From: Nostoc sp. NIES-4103
GTDB lineage: Bacteria > Cyanobacteriota > Cyanobacteriia > Cyanobacteriales > Nostocaceae
DNA length: 64,000 nucleotides
Direction: 5' to 3'
NCBI RefSeq assembly: GCF_002368335.1
Contig: NZ_AP018289.1
Coordinates: 48,051 to 112,050, forward strand
Shown: positions 26,317 through 35,393 of the stretch, one piece after another
How the letters are laid out: the number at the start of each line of letters is the position of its first letter
Numbering within the stretch: position 1 is the stretch's first letter
The notes under the pieces: model-generated
The model's database searches: none
What the model was told of the DNA's origin: nothing
Seen by the model: the letters and a program-made list of their open reading frames with translations, nothing else
Position numbers and translations under genes: made by a program

Positions 26317-28647
26317 TTATTTCTCCAGGTAGATCAGCGATGCCAATAACATTGTTTCTTCAATCTCTTGCCGTACCAAGGGAGTTACACTTGGAGAATT
26401 ATTGAGACAATCTACCAGTAATTTGTTGGCATCATAATATTGTTGAAGCAACTGTATTTGCTGTTTGTTGAACTGCCAATCATGACCAATGTTACGATAT
26501 TTAATGAATATAGCTCTTAATTGCTCACCCCAGACTTTACCGTTAGTCTGCCACCAGAGTTGCAATTTCTTGTGATGGCTTTCTGTAGAAGGTAATTGTT
26601 TTTTGAGTTTTTGCATCTCTTGCTTGAATTCCGGTTCTAATACCAGGTCAAGAGCCTCATCAAAGGCAATGCTAAGGGCATGGGCATGGTCTATAATCAG
26701 GGCATCATTAACCGTATGCTCAACGGCAAAGTTCAGTTCAACAGCACAGGTAAGAGTACTAGTAAGAAATTCGTCAAGGGCAAGGTCAGGGTTAAAGGCT
26801 ATGTTACCGACAAGGGCAGACTCAAGCTCATAGCTAGGAGTATGAATAACGCGAGCGCAAACAAAGTAAAAAGCACGAATAGCTACTGCTTTGTAGTTAG
26901 TAGAGACTGAAAGAGCTTTATTATATAACCAAATCAGAAAATCTTGTATCTTCTCATCATTAGCCACTAGCATATCAATCTTATATTTCATTAAACCTAG
27001 CATTTCATGAGCATTTGGTAGCATACTAACGGTTAACAAAAATATGTTGCGCCAATGTGCTTCATTGATGTGATTAACTAAAGTTTCCCAAGTTTGTTTT
27101 CGAGAATGATCAACGATATTTTTAGCAGCTAAATACTCATGCAAGCTGACATGAGAAAAAGAGTAAATTAAGCGCGATCGCTCTACCAATAAACCATTTT
27201 GCGCCTCAATTGCTTTCAGAACTGTTTCACTATCTGGCTGTAACTGCAAGGCATCTGGATTCAGTTGAGGTAATATCCCCAGATAGTTAGTAATCAATTG
27301 CTGAATTTGTTCTTGTGTAAAAAAATAATTTCCTTGCTCGAAAGTAATAGCAGCAATTTGAGAAAGTAGGTTCTTTTTATGAGCTACAGTTAAATGACAT
27401 CCAACCTGATTCCGTATAATACCTTTCACTTCATCCCATCTGAATAGCAAAAGATTTAATGCTTGTTCATATAATTTGGGTAGGTTAGATGGAAATTCAG
27501 CTTTCACTTGAAAGACTAAACAAATTAGATGTAGCAAAATTGGTGTGGTCGCCAATTCTCGGATTTGCTGATTTTTTGGCAGATTCAGTTGATGAATAAA
27601 TAAATTACCTGTGGCTTCTCCATCTTCTCTTGACTGATGAGCAACTGCAACAAACCAGTTTTTGACAAAAGCTTCAACTTGTTCATAATCAAAATCTGCA
27701 ATCTCAACTTCAGTAAATCCCTGAAATTTGTATTTTTGAGCAGCAATCCGACAACTAATAACAAACTGATTTTTGTAGTAATATTGGCTAAATCTGCGTA
27801 TTTCTCTTGTAACTCTATCTGCCTGTTCTGATGGTACTTCATCTAATCCATCAAGTAAAATTAAGGCTTTACCTTCAGCTAGGATAGTTGCAGTTGATTG
27901 TTCTTCAACACCACAACGGATAAATTCTTGGATGATGTGTTTAAATAAACTAAATTCATTTTCATCTTGGGCATCTTCAGCAAATTCTTTCAGCCTGATC
28001 AAAATTGCTATATGCTCTGGCTGAAATTCACCTTGATTGCAAGCGATCGCTAAATACTGTAAAAATATGGTTTTACCCGATCCTGGCTTACCTAGCACCA
28101 TGAGCTTCGAGTAGTGCGATACAGCTTCTAAGCCTGGTAATTTTCTCTGATGGTTTCCTGCTGCAAATCGTTGCAAGTTGGACTGAGGATTAAAATTCTG
28201 CAACAAATCGGGAATCTCTAACCATTGCTGACAGCTTATTTCCTCTAAAACGTTGATATTTGTGTAAATATCAACTATTGGAATTGCCTGAGCAATATCC
28301 AACATTTGCACAGTACTACATTGGTCTTGGATTTTGTCTAACCGCTTTTGACGGATTTCCCGCACCAGTGCATTCAGGTCAAAACTGTTAGGCTGTACTT
28401 TAGTAGTTGCCTCGGATGCTAAATCTTCAGGTAAGCCAGCAACCTTTTGCCAAGACAACCCTAGCTTTTGGCAAATTTGTACAAAACAACTGCGGGATAC
28501 TGGTTCCCCGGCAAAAAACTTAGAAACTGGTTGGCGTGTGATACCTAAAGCTGCCGCTAATTTGTATTGGCTTAAGGTTTTGTCAGTTAAAGCTGTTTTT
28601 GCTGCCCTGATGCCTTCTGGTGATGCTCTTAATCCTTGGCTTGTCAT
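26317..28647 (-). CDS. NACHT-family STAND ATPase with N-terminal helix-turn-helix
   Basis: The protein has 776 residues. About 18-75 is a Cro/C1-like HTH (LSQYKLAAALGITRQPVSKFFAG). A NACHT domain follows with Walker A GKPGSGKT at 186-193 and Walker B ALILLDGLDEV at 261-271, then VISCR and the winged-helix part. Residues beyond about 560 are helical and carry no WD40, TPR or LRR repeats; the end resembles NACHT C-terminal helical domains of cyanobacterial proteins. Bacterial NACHT proteins are known in phage defence. Here the DNA-binding domain suggests a regulator or sensor. It stands alone, with AT-rich DNA upstream. Confidence 0.88.
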   Translation of the reverse strand: MTSQGLRASPEGIRAAKTALTDKTLSQYKLAAALGITRQPVSKFFAGEPVSRSCFVQICQKLGLSWQKVAGLPEDLASEATTKVQPNSFDLNALVREIRQKRLDKIQDQCSTVQMLDIAQAIPIVDIYTNINVLEEISCQQWLEIPDLLQNFNPQSNLQRFAAGNHQRKLPGLEAVSHYSKLMVLGKPGSGKTIFLQYLAIACNQGEFQPEHIAILIRLKEFAEDAQDENEFSLFKHIIQEFIRCGVEEQSTATILAEGKALILLDGLDEVPSEQADRVTREIRRFSQYYYKNQFVISCRIAAQKYKFQGFTEVEIADFDYEQVEAFVKNWFVAVAHQSREDGEATGNLFIHQLNLPKNQQIRELATTPILLHLICLVFQVKAEFPSNLPKLYEQALNLLLFRWDEVKGIIRNQVGCHLTVAHKKNLLSQIAAITFEQGNYFFTQEQIQQLITNYLGILPQLNPDALQLQPDSETVLKAIEAQNGLLVERSRLIYSFSHVSLHEYLAAKNIVDHSRKQTWETLVNHINEAHWRNIFLLTVSMLPNAHEMLGLMKYKIDMLVANDEKIQDFLIWLYNKALSVSTNYKAVAIRAFYFVCARVIHTPSYELESALVGNIAFNPDLALDEFLTSTLTCAVELNFAVEHTVNDALIIDHAHALSIAFDEALDLVLEPEFKQEMQKLKKQLPSTESHHKKLQLWWQTNGKVWGEQLRAIFIKYRNIGHDWQFNKQQIQLLQQYYDANKLLVDCLNNSPSVTPLVRQEIEETMLLASLIYLEK

Positions 28648-29460
28648 ACCTCAGCTTACATCGTTAAATATCATGCTATTCAAACAGTAATTTTACGTAA
28701 ATATCTGAAGGCATACTCCTACCTCCCGAAGCAGGCTTTCCTATCGGGTTAGTTAAAATGAGCTATGGTTCAAGAGCGAAAATTGGGATGTTTTGTGCGC
28801 TTGTTTATTAGCTAGTAAATTGCAGTCTATTTGTGCATACAGGGCTTTTAAACCAAGAGTAGGGGGAGCAGGAGAGCAGGGTCAGATAAATCTGATACTT
28901 GTGTTCAATGCAGCAATTGGATAACTTATTTTTTATAGTTACCTAAAGTTAAATTTTTCTTAACTATGAAGATTAAAAATTGTACCATTAAATGCCAAAA
29001 TCATACCAAAGTTATACAAAACTTATACATATGGTATGCATCATAATAGCTGAATTTTTCATAAATTTCATAGAAAATTAAGTAAAGCTAAGTACTACAG
29101 TGGCAATGTCTGGCGACAAGCTGCTTTAAGTCTACCTATTCAACTGAGGTAGGCAGGAATAAAAATCCCCAAAAAGCACATCCAGCTATAGACTGCTTGA
29201 GAGCAGCTTCTCTGTAGCCCTACCACAAAAAGGTTTCCAACGCTGGTGACTCTCCAAGACTCTTCAAGTGACGTTCTTTCTCCTGACAAAGATGCTACGC
29301 GAACGTCGCTAAAGTTGCAAAGTTCTGGAGTTACGGCGCTAGCTGCCGCTAGCGATCGCAAACAAGCGTTGCCGCAGACTAACTTAGAGTAGGCTAGGAG
29401 GATGAGTCGCTACACTGACAGTGCATCGCCAGATAAACAAAAGGCTAGAAGGTTATGGTC
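28648..29460. other. Intergenic region, no gene seen
   Basis: This 800-bp stretch lies upstream of both the NACHT gene and the response regulator. It is AT-rich, with a GC-richer part at 29260-29370 that includes GCTAGCTGCCGCTAGCGATCGC and palindromic CTACGCGAACGTCGCTA. Short ORFs on both strands lack coding character. The long spacer probably contains the promoters of the divergent genes. Confidence 0.5.
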
Positions 29461-30171
29461 ATGGTTCCCGATACAAATTCCAAAATTCTTGTTGTCGATG
29501 ACGACTTTGGTGTCCGCAATCTTATACACCGCTTTCTAGGTCGAAAATATCAAATAGAGTCCGCAGCAGATGGAAAAACAGCCTTGTCTTTGTTTGAGCA
29601 TTTCAACCCCGCTTTAGTAATTCTAGATTGGAATTTGCCAGACACCAGTGGCTATCAGCTTTGCCAGGAAATGCAGAGTCGTACTAACGTTTTAGTGATG
29701 ATCCTCTCTGGACGGACTGCCGAAGCCGATAAAATTAGTATCCTCGCTGCTGGTGCTGATGACTTCATGACAAAGCCCTTTAGCTTAGCAGAAGTTGAAG
29801 TCAGGGTAGAAGCGCTTTTAAGACGCATACGCACTATTAACCCTTCTCCGACACAGCGGTTGATTTTCAAGCAGCTAGCAATTAACCCAGATGGTCGGGA
29901 GGTAACACTTAATGATAAGCCTCTGAGCTTAACAGCTTTGGAATTCAATATTTTACATTTTTTGGCAAGTCATCCTGGTCAAGCTTGGAGTCGTCCACAG
30001 CTAATCCAAAAAATTTGGGGTTGTGACTATGTGGGAGATGGCCGGGTAGTTGACGTACATATCGGTCAGCTTCGCAAAAAGATGGAAGTTGATACTAGTG
30101 TCCCTGAGTTTATTAAAACCGTTCGAGGTTATGGTTACAAGTTTGAACTGCCTGAATCGACCACAATTTAA
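29461..30171 (+). CDS. OmpR/PhoB-family response regulator
   Basis: From ATG 29461 (GAAGG eight bases upstream; an ATG at 29455 is too close to it) the protein has 236 residues. The receiver domain has VVDDD, the phospho-acceptor Asp56 in ALVILDWNLPD, and TKPF with the conserved Lys. The winged-helix effector ends with VDVHIGQLRKKME and IKTVRGYGYKF. It should be a DNA-binding transcription regulator. No histidine kinase gene is adjacent, so its partner kinase is unknown. Confidence 0.93.
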   Translation: MVPDTNSKILVVDDDFGVRNLIHRFLGRKYQIESAADGKTALSLFEHFNPALVILDWNLPDTSGYQLCQEMQSRTNVLVMILSGRTAEADKISILAAGADDFMTKPFSLAEVEVRVEALLRRIRTINPSPTQRLIFKQLAINPDGREVTLNDKPLSLTALEFNILHFLASHPGQAWSRPQLIQKIWGCDYVGDGRVVDVHIGQLRKKMEVDTSVPEFIKTVRGYGYKFELPESTTI

Positions 30172-30211
30172 ACTTCCGACACAATAATTACTTTATAAAA
30201 ACATTAATTTA

Positions 30212-30280
30212 CGGGGACTAGGGACTGGGGATTGGTGACTGGTGACTGGTGACTGGTGACTGGTGACTGGTGACTGGGGT
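30212..30280. repeat. GGTGACT/GGGACTG heptamer tandem repeat
   Basis: About six GGTGACT units follow GGGACTAGGGACTGGGGATT. A complementary CCCAGTCCCCAGTACC series lies 40 bases later (30322-30357), so the spacer upstream of ccdA can fold into a large imperfect hairpin. Confidence 0.85.
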
Positions 30281-30445
30281 GAGCAAAGAATTTAGTTCAT
30301 TAAAGAACGTTTTCTTCCTAATACCCAGTCCCCAGTACCTAGTACCCAATCCCTCATCCCCCATCTTTACTACCGAAAGCTCCAACTGTAGGGGAAAATA
30401 AGCTAAAATTCAAGCAGAGTAAGCATTCCCGCTCATAAATACCTC

Positions 30446-31186
30446 ATGCTTGAAAACCTCCAAACCCGCATTTATGAATTAGAACAGTTTGCCAATACTC
30501 TTGTTTCTAACCAACTGTCGCATCTCAGTTTGCTTAGCATTGGCATCATTTTTATGGCTGGTTTACTCACCAGCCTCACACCCTGTATGCTTTCCATGCT
30601 ACCGATTACTATTGGCTATATTGGTGGTTATGAAGCAAAAAGCCGCCTACAAGCAGCTGCACAATCAACTTGGTTTGCTTTGGGATTGGCGACTACATTA
30701 GCAGGGCTAGGTATTATAGCAGCTTTTGTCGGTAAAGTCTATGGTCAAGTGGGAATTGGTTTGCCGATTATTGTCAGCATCATCGCCATTCTCATGGGGC
30801 TGAACTTACTAGAAGCATTGCCCTTGCAATTTCCATCTCTAGGCGAAACAAATTGGATTTCGCCAGATTTACCGATGGGAGTGCGTTCTTATGCAATTGG
30901 GCTGACTTTCGGTTTAGTGGCTTCTCCTTGTAGCACACCTGTTTTAGCCAGTTTACTAGGTTGGGTTGCCAATACACAAGACTTAATTTTAGGCGCTGTT
31001 TTGCTACTGTCATATACAGCGGGGTATGTAGCACCATTAATTTTGGCAGGTACTTTTACTGCTGCAATCAAAAAATTGCTGGAGTTACGTCGTTGGTCTG
31101 GTTGGATTAACCCAGTTAGCGGGGCGCTGTTGGTAGGATTCGGTGTATTTTCCTTAGTTTCGCGGATTCCTTTTGGAAGTTTTTAA
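30446..31186 (+). CDS. ccdA: Cytochrome c biogenesis protein CcdA
   Basis: This 246-residue thylakoid or plasma-membrane protein has six membrane helices. The paired redox Cys lie in SLTPCMLSMLPITIGYIGG (helix 1) and GLVASPCSTPVLASLLGW (helix 4), the CcdA/DsbD-beta signature. It passes reducing equivalents across the membrane to keep apocytochrome haem-site Cys reduced. ccs1 starts three bases after its stop, giving a system II cytochrome c maturation operon. Confidence 0.95.
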   Translation: MLENLQTRIYELEQFANTLVSNQLSHLSLLSIGIIFMAGLLTSLTPCMLSMLPITIGYIGGYEAKSRLQAAAQSTWFALGLATTLAGLGIIAAFVGKVYGQVGIGLPIIVSIIAILMGLNLLEALPLQFPSLGETNWISPDLPMGVRSYAIGLTFGLVASPCSTPVLASLLGWVANTQDLILGAVLLLSYTAGYVAPLILAGTFTAAIKKLLELRRWSGWINPVSGALLVGFGVFSLVSRIPFGSF

Positions 31187-31189
31187 TCA

Positions 31190-32599
31190 ATGACAACAGA
31201 AAATTCAGCGTCCACAGAATCAAGTTGGTGGTCGATACCTGGGCGATTCTTGCGGCGAGAGTTTTTGCCAGTACTGACAGATTTACGATTAGCGATCGCC
31301 TTACTACTATTAATTGCTGTTTTTAGCATCAGTGGTACTGTAATTGAGCAAGGTCAGTCACCCGCATTCTATCAAGCTAATTACCCAGAACACCCCGCTT
31401 TGTTTGGTTTTTTAACTTGGAAGGTAATCCAGGTAGTTGGTTTAGACCATGTATATCGTACCTGGTGGTTTCTGGCATTACTGATTTTGTTTGGCACAAG
31501 CCTAACTGCTTGTACCTTCACCCGCCAGTTACCAGCCTTAAAAGCTGCGCGTCGCTGGAAATATTACGAAGAACCACGGCAATTTAAAAAATTAGCTTTG
31601 AGCGCAGAACTAGAAACTGGTTCTGTAAATTCTTTAAAAGAAATATTACAGAAGCGCCGCTATAAAGTTTTTCAAGAAAAAGACGGCATTCTCTACGCCC
31701 GTAAAGGAATAATAGGACGCATCGGTCCAATCATAGTTCATGTAGGCATCGTCACTATTCTGTTGGGGGGAATCTTGGGGGCGATGACCGGATTTGTTGC
31801 CCAGGAAATGGTTCCTAGCGGCGATACATTTCAAGTGAAAAATATTATAGATGCGGGGCCTTGGGCAAATCCCCAAGTACTGAAAGATTGGTCTGTACGA
31901 GTGAATCGTTTTTGGATTGACTATACACCATCGGGGGGAATTGACCAGTTTTACTCAGACATGTCCGTCTTGAATAATCAAGGAAAGGAAGTAGACCATA
32001 AGAAGATTTTTGTCAACCAACCCTTACGTTATCGGGGCGTAACTTTCTATCAAACTGATTGGGGTATCTCAGCTGTTCGGATTCGATTCAACAACAGTCC
32101 CATTTTTCAACTGCCGATGGCAGCGTTGAATACCAACGGCAGAGGACGTATTTGGGGCACTTGGATTCCCACGAAACCGGATTTGAGTGAGGGTGTTTCC
32201 CTGATAGCCAAAGACTTGCAAGGCATGGTATTAATTTACAATGCGGAAGGCAAGCTAGTTGATACTGTGCGGACTGGCATGTCTACTCAAGTCAATGGCG
32301 TGACACTGAAAGTTCTCGATGTCATTGGCAGCACTGGGTTACAAATTAAATCTGACCCAGGTATACCGCTGGTTTACTCAGGCTTTGCCGTGCTGATGCT
32401 GGGTACGGTGATGAGTTACTTCTCCCACTCACAAATTTGGGCATTACAAAAAAGCGATCGCTTGTATGTTGGTGGTAAAACTAATCGTGCCCAGGTTGTT
32501 TTTGAACGCGAAGTTATAGACATTTTAGAGCGACTGAGTTCACAACCAGAAGGTGAGCAACCTAAAACTACACAATCCCTAACATCCAATCCAAATTAG
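31190..32599 (+). CDS. ccs1: Cytochrome c biogenesis protein Ccs1 (ResB/CcsB)
   Basis: This 469-residue ResB-family protein has membrane helices at about 33-51, 92-113, 170-192 and 398-418. A large lumenal domain lies between the third and last helices. Family motifs are TDLRLAIALLLLIAVFSISGTVIEQGQ, YRTWWFLALLILFGTSLTACTF, IIVHVGIVTILLGGILG, and LVYSGFAVLMLGTVMSYFSH. With CcsA (not in the window) it forms the system II haem-delivery and ligation complex for c-type cytochromes. It follows ccdA after three bases. Confidence 0.95.
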   Translation: MTTENSASTESSWWSIPGRFLRREFLPVLTDLRLAIALLLLIAVFSISGTVIEQGQSPAFYQANYPEHPALFGFLTWKVIQVVGLDHVYRTWWFLALLILFGTSLTACTFTRQLPALKAARRWKYYEEPRQFKKLALSAELETGSVNSLKEILQKRRYKVFQEKDGILYARKGIIGRIGPIIVHVGIVTILLGGILGAMTGFVAQEMVPSGDTFQVKNIIDAGPWANPQVLKDWSVRVNRFWIDYTPSGGIDQFYSDMSVLNNQGKEVDHKKIFVNQPLRYRGVTFYQTDWGISAVRIRFNNSPIFQLPMAALNTNGRGRIWGTWIPTKPDLSEGVSLIAKDLQGMVLIYNAEGKLVDTVRTGMSTQVNGVTLKVLDVIGSTGLQIKSDPGIPLVYSGFAVLMLGTVMSYFSHSQIWALQKSDRLYVGGKTNRAQVVFEREVIDILERLSSQPEGEQPKTTQSLTSNPN

Positions 32600-32636
32600 T
32601 TAAAAGTTAGGAGTTAGGAGTTAGGAGTTAGGGTCA

Positions 32637-32665
32637 GTACAGACGATTCGCCGAATCGTCTGTAC
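32637..32665. terminator. Terminator-like hairpin after ccs1
   Basis: Perfect 14-bp arms GTACAGACGATTCG and CGAATCGTCTGTAC with a single-base centre lie 37 bp after the ccs1 stop and are followed by ATTATTT. It probably terminates the ccdA-ccs1 transcript. Confidence 0.65.
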
Positions 32666-32708
32666 ATTATTTATCTCCCCCTGCACCCCTCTCCCCCCTA
32701 TCCCCCTA

Positions 32709-32857
32709 CGGTGTACACACAAGTCTGAATTTGTTTAGGAATCTAGGTTTTACCCCACCCTAACCCTCCCCTTTCCAAGGGGAGGGAACTAGATTTTTTG
32801 ATTTCCCCCCGATCTTCGGGGAGATTAAGGGGGGTAATACGACTTGTGTGTACACGG
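32709..32857. mobile_element. MITE, about 149 bp, with 15-bp perfect terminal inverted repeats
   Basis: The ends are GTGTACACACAAGTC at 32711-32725 and its exact complement at 32841-32855. The inverted repeat extends outward by two imperfect bases. It is flanked on both sides by TA (32707-32708 and 32858-32859), which would fit the TA target duplication of IS630/Tc1-type elements. The inside has smaller palindromes (CCCTCCCCTTT with AAGGGGAGGG, and CCCCGATCTTCGGGG) and no ORF. It lies between ccs1 and the pstS-like gene. Confidence 0.7.
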
Positions 32858-32983
32858 TAGCCCCTATCCCCAGAGGGGGTTCCGAGTCCCCCCTGCTCCT
32901 CTGCAACGCCAGTCGCGCGGCTGTCGGGAAACCGCAAGGGCGCGCTGGCTTCCCCTGCTCCCTTGCACCCCTGCATTCTACAT

Positions 32984-34033
32984 ATGTCTGCTCAACTTCA
33001 ATCTAAGCGCCAAACTTACCTTATACCCCTCATCGCTCTATCGTTGAGTGTTGCTGCTTGCACTGCTGATAGTAGAAATACCAAACATGTTTCTTTAGTT
33101 GGTGCTGGGGCAAGTTTTCCTGCACCTTTATATCAGCGCTGGGTTTTAGATTACAATCAGCAAAATCCAAATGTGGAAATTAACTACCAATCTATAGGAA
33201 GTAGCGCCGGAGTACAACATTTCATCAACGGTACTGTAGACTTTGCAGCCAGTGACGTGGCAATTACAAAAGAACAAGCAGCCCAGATTAATCGGGGAGT
33301 AATTGCTTTGCCCATAACAGCCGGTTCTATAGTGCTGGGTTACAACCTCAATCTGCCAAATAATTTAAAGCTGCCACGCCAAGTTTATATAGATATCTTC
33401 TTAGGAAAAATTACTAACTGGAATCATCCTCAGATAGCTTTAGCAAATCCTGGGGTAAAGTTGCCCGATCTCCCAATTGTGGTAGTACACCGAACTGATG
33501 GTAGTGGCACTACTAGCATGTTGACACAACACCTGAGTGCTATTAGTCCAGAATGGAAGAGTAAGGTCGGGGCTGGGAAATCTGTAGCATGGCCAGTAGG
33601 AATTGGTGCAAAAGGTAACGAAGGTGTTACTGCCCAGATTCAACAGATTCTAGGAGCTATAGGTTATGTAGAGTACGTTTACGCTACACGCAATCAATTA
33701 TCTCTAGCTGCTTTGGAAAATAAATCTGGTAACTACATCATGCCGACACCAGAATCGGCAGCTAAAACCTTAGAAGCAGTGAAATTACCTGCTGATAACT
33801 TGATTGCTTTTATCACCGATCCTATGGGTAATCAGTCTTATCCCATTGTCACTTACACCTGGCTTTTAACTTATCACCAATATCAAGATCCAGTTAAAGC
33901 CCAAGCACTGAAAAACTTTATTGATTGGGCTTTAACTGAGGGTCAAAAATCCAGTTTAGAACTAGGATATCTTCCTTTGTCTAAAAAAGTTGTGGTTCAA
34001 GTGCAGTCGGCAGCAAATAAAATTGCAGAATAA
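32984..34033 (+). CDS. pstS: Phosphate ABC transporter substrate-binding lipoprotein (PstS family)
   Basis: From ATG 32984 the protein has 349 residues. The signal ends in a lipobox-like SVAAC, so it is probably an anchored lipoprotein. PstS features are LVGAGASFPAPLYQRW, INYQSIGSSAGVQ, DFAASDVAIT, VVVHRTDGSGTTSMLTQHLS and GAIGYVEYVYA. These form the phosphate-binding cleft (Ser, Asp, Arg, Thr). No pstCAB genes are adjacent, so it is an orphan copy or serves a transporter elsewhere. An alternative start seven codons upstream lies in repeat DNA. Confidence 0.9.
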   Translation: MSAQLQSKRQTYLIPLIALSLSVAACTADSRNTKHVSLVGAGASFPAPLYQRWVLDYNQQNPNVEINYQSIGSSAGVQHFINGTVDFAASDVAITKEQAAQINRGVIALPITAGSIVLGYNLNLPNNLKLPRQVYIDIFLGKITNWNHPQIALANPGVKLPDLPIVVVHRTDGSGTTSMLTQHLSAISPEWKSKVGAGKSVAWPVGIGAKGNEGVTAQIQQILGAIGYVEYVYATRNQLSLAALENKSGNYIMPTPESAAKTLEAVKLPADNLIAFITDPMGNQSYPIVTYTWLLTYHQYQDPVKAQALKNFIDWALTEGQKSSLELGYLPLSKKVVVQVQSAANKIAE

Positions 34034-34041
34034 AAGATACT

Positions 34042-34071
34042 AATTCGTAATTCGTAATTCGTAATTCGTAA
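34042..34071. repeat. GTAATTC heptamer repeat after pstS
   Basis: About four units of GTAATTC follow the pstS stop, on the complementary strand of the GAATTAC family. The 34034-34321 spacer also holds the dispersed CACAGAG repeat (34182-34220). Confidence 0.85.
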
Positions 34072-34181
34072 TTAATTAATTAATTTTGTCTTTGCTAATT
34101 ACTACATAACCTGAGTTCGGGATAAGCCCAAACCATGATTCTATCGTTGGCTGAAACTCCTAAAACTGACGCAAAATATCT

Positions 34182-34220
34182 CTCAAACTCTCATAACTCT
34201 GTGATCTCTGTGCCTCTGTG
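34182..34220 (-). repeat. Dispersed CACAGAG-type repeat, copy 2
   Basis: Read on the minus strand it gives CACAGAGGCACAGAG, then CACAGAGTTATGAGAGTTT. It matches the left end of 18855-19050 and the piece at 42270-42309 in motif order. Confidence 0.65.
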
Positions 34221-34321
34221 AGTCCAGTCCACGTCTTGGCTTCTGCCGAGATGGGGAACTGGCGAACCCGAAGGGTGGTTCGATAAAATCTTCTTAACCC
34301 GAACTGAGGTTACATAGATTA

Positions 34322-34720
34322 CTATTGCTTTTGATGTCGCACCTCGATAACGGTATGCACATTACCACGGGGAGTAAAATCTGCTTTTACTGTGACTTCT
34401 AAAGGGTCACAAGCAGCGACAAAATCATCCAGAATTTGATTAGCGGATTCTTCGTGGGAAATATAGCGATCGCGATAACTATTAATGTAAAGCTTAAGCG
34501 CCTTCAATTCCACCACCCGTTCATCAGGAACGTAGGTAATATAAATCGTGGCAAAGTCAGGGTAGCCAGAAAACGGACATTTACAAGTAAATTCTGGCAA
34601 AGTAATGTTGATATCGTATCGCCTGCCTACACGCGGATTAGGAAATGTAATTAGTTCTCCTTCCGCAATGTCGCGTTCGCCATACTTCATTTCTTGGCTT
34701 GGTAATTTGTCAGTTGTCAT
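34322..34720 (-). CDS. queF: NADPH-dependent 7-cyano-7-deazaguanine reductase (type I QueF)
   Basis: This 132-residue enzyme reduces preQ0 to preQ1 in queuosine biosynthesis. Signatures are ITFPNPRVGRRYDINITLPEF, TCKCPFSGYPDFATIYITY with the nucleophile Cys48 and Asp55, VVELKALKLYINSYRDRYISHE with the QueF motif and Glu90, and DFTPRGNVHT at the end. The length fits the short single-domain type. The N-terminal eight or so residues overlap a GTCAGTT repeat, so the annotated ATG may be slightly too far upstream; Met11 is an alternative. Confidence 0.95.
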   Translation of the reverse strand: MTTDKLPSQEMKYGERDIAEGELITFPNPRVGRRYDINITLPEFTCKCPFSGYPDFATIYITYVPDERVVELKALKLYINSYRDRYISHEESANQILDDFVAACDPLEVTVKADFTPRGNVHTVIEVRHQKQ

Positions 34721-34795
34721 TTGTCAGTTGTCAGTTGTCATTTGTCAGTGGTCAATGGTCAATGGTCAGTGGTCAGTGGTCAGTGGTCAGTTGTT
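34703..34795. repeat. GTCAGTT/GTCAGTG tandem repeats upstream of queF
   Basis: A series of GTCAGTTGTCA units, then GGTCAATGGTCAATGGTCAGTGGTCAG variants, runs for about 90 bases before and into the queF start. Similar repeats occur at 25385-25450 and 40145-40170. Confidence 0.85.
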
Positions 34796-34841
34796 ATCCC
34801 CCCTGCACCCCTGCACCGAAAGCACCCCTGCACCGAAAGCT

Positions 34842-35237
34842 CTACACCTGCTCCCAGTCAGGACAATTCTCATCATCCCACCCATGAGGATGCATGGCAC
34901 ATACTAACAAGTTACCACCATACACTTGACCGTGGTAATTACTACAACCTATGCAGGCAGGATTTTTTTCTGGTGTGGCATCAACTGAATAAGGAAAACC
35001 CGGATCTACATCTGCCACAATGTCTTCCAGTTCCCCATAAACTTCAAAAAATGGTTCAGCGAAATCCTGGATGTACTGGTCAACTTCAGTGGCAATAGTA
35101 GTTTGTACTTGTTCAGTAAATTCTTCCGTTAGTTCACAGAAGGCCTCTACCATTTCACTCATTCCCAAGAAAAAGCGCTCTACTTCATCAGCCACTGTTT
35201 CTACGATTTCCATTAAATCTTTTTGCCATTGTTCCAT
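34842..35237 (-). CDS. Conserved cyanobacterial protein with a Cys4 C-terminal motif
   Basis: The probable start is ATG 35237, giving 131 residues; the frame is open 26 codons more but without similarity-like character. The first 70 residues form acidic amphipathic helices (MEQWQKDLMEIVETVADEVERFF, EELTEEFTEQVQTTIATEVDQYI). The C-terminal part has CIGCSNYHGQVYGG and VCAMHPHGWDDENCPDWE, a CxxC...C...C arrangement that may bind a metal. No family function is known to me. It lies 121 bp upstream of queF on the same strand. Confidence 0.75.
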   Translation of the reverse strand: MEQWQKDLMEIVETVADEVERFFLGMSEMVEAFCELTEEFTEQVQTTIATEVDQYIQDFAEPFFEVYGELEDIVADVDPGFPYSVDATPEKNPACIGCSNYHGQVYGGNLLVCAMHPHGWDDENCPDWEQV

Positions 35238-35393
35238 AAACTTAACGCCCTTACTGGCTACAAACAGGACGCTTGTTGCTACCTGGCTTGAAGCACTAGA
35301 GTACACCCTAGGCAATGTTTATTATAAAGTCTGTGTGCATCCGTAGATGCCAAAATGCTGATTGCTGCTGATAGTCAAGATAAAAAGTTGCTT

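Noticed and set aside
29140..29361. 73-codon minus-strand frame upstream of the response regulator
   Set aside because: Low complexity in Ser/Ala, no similarity, no ribosome site; probably chance.
34842..35315. Longer start of the Cys4 protein at 35315
   Set aside because: The first 26 codons show no protein character, and ATG 35237 begins a clear helix.
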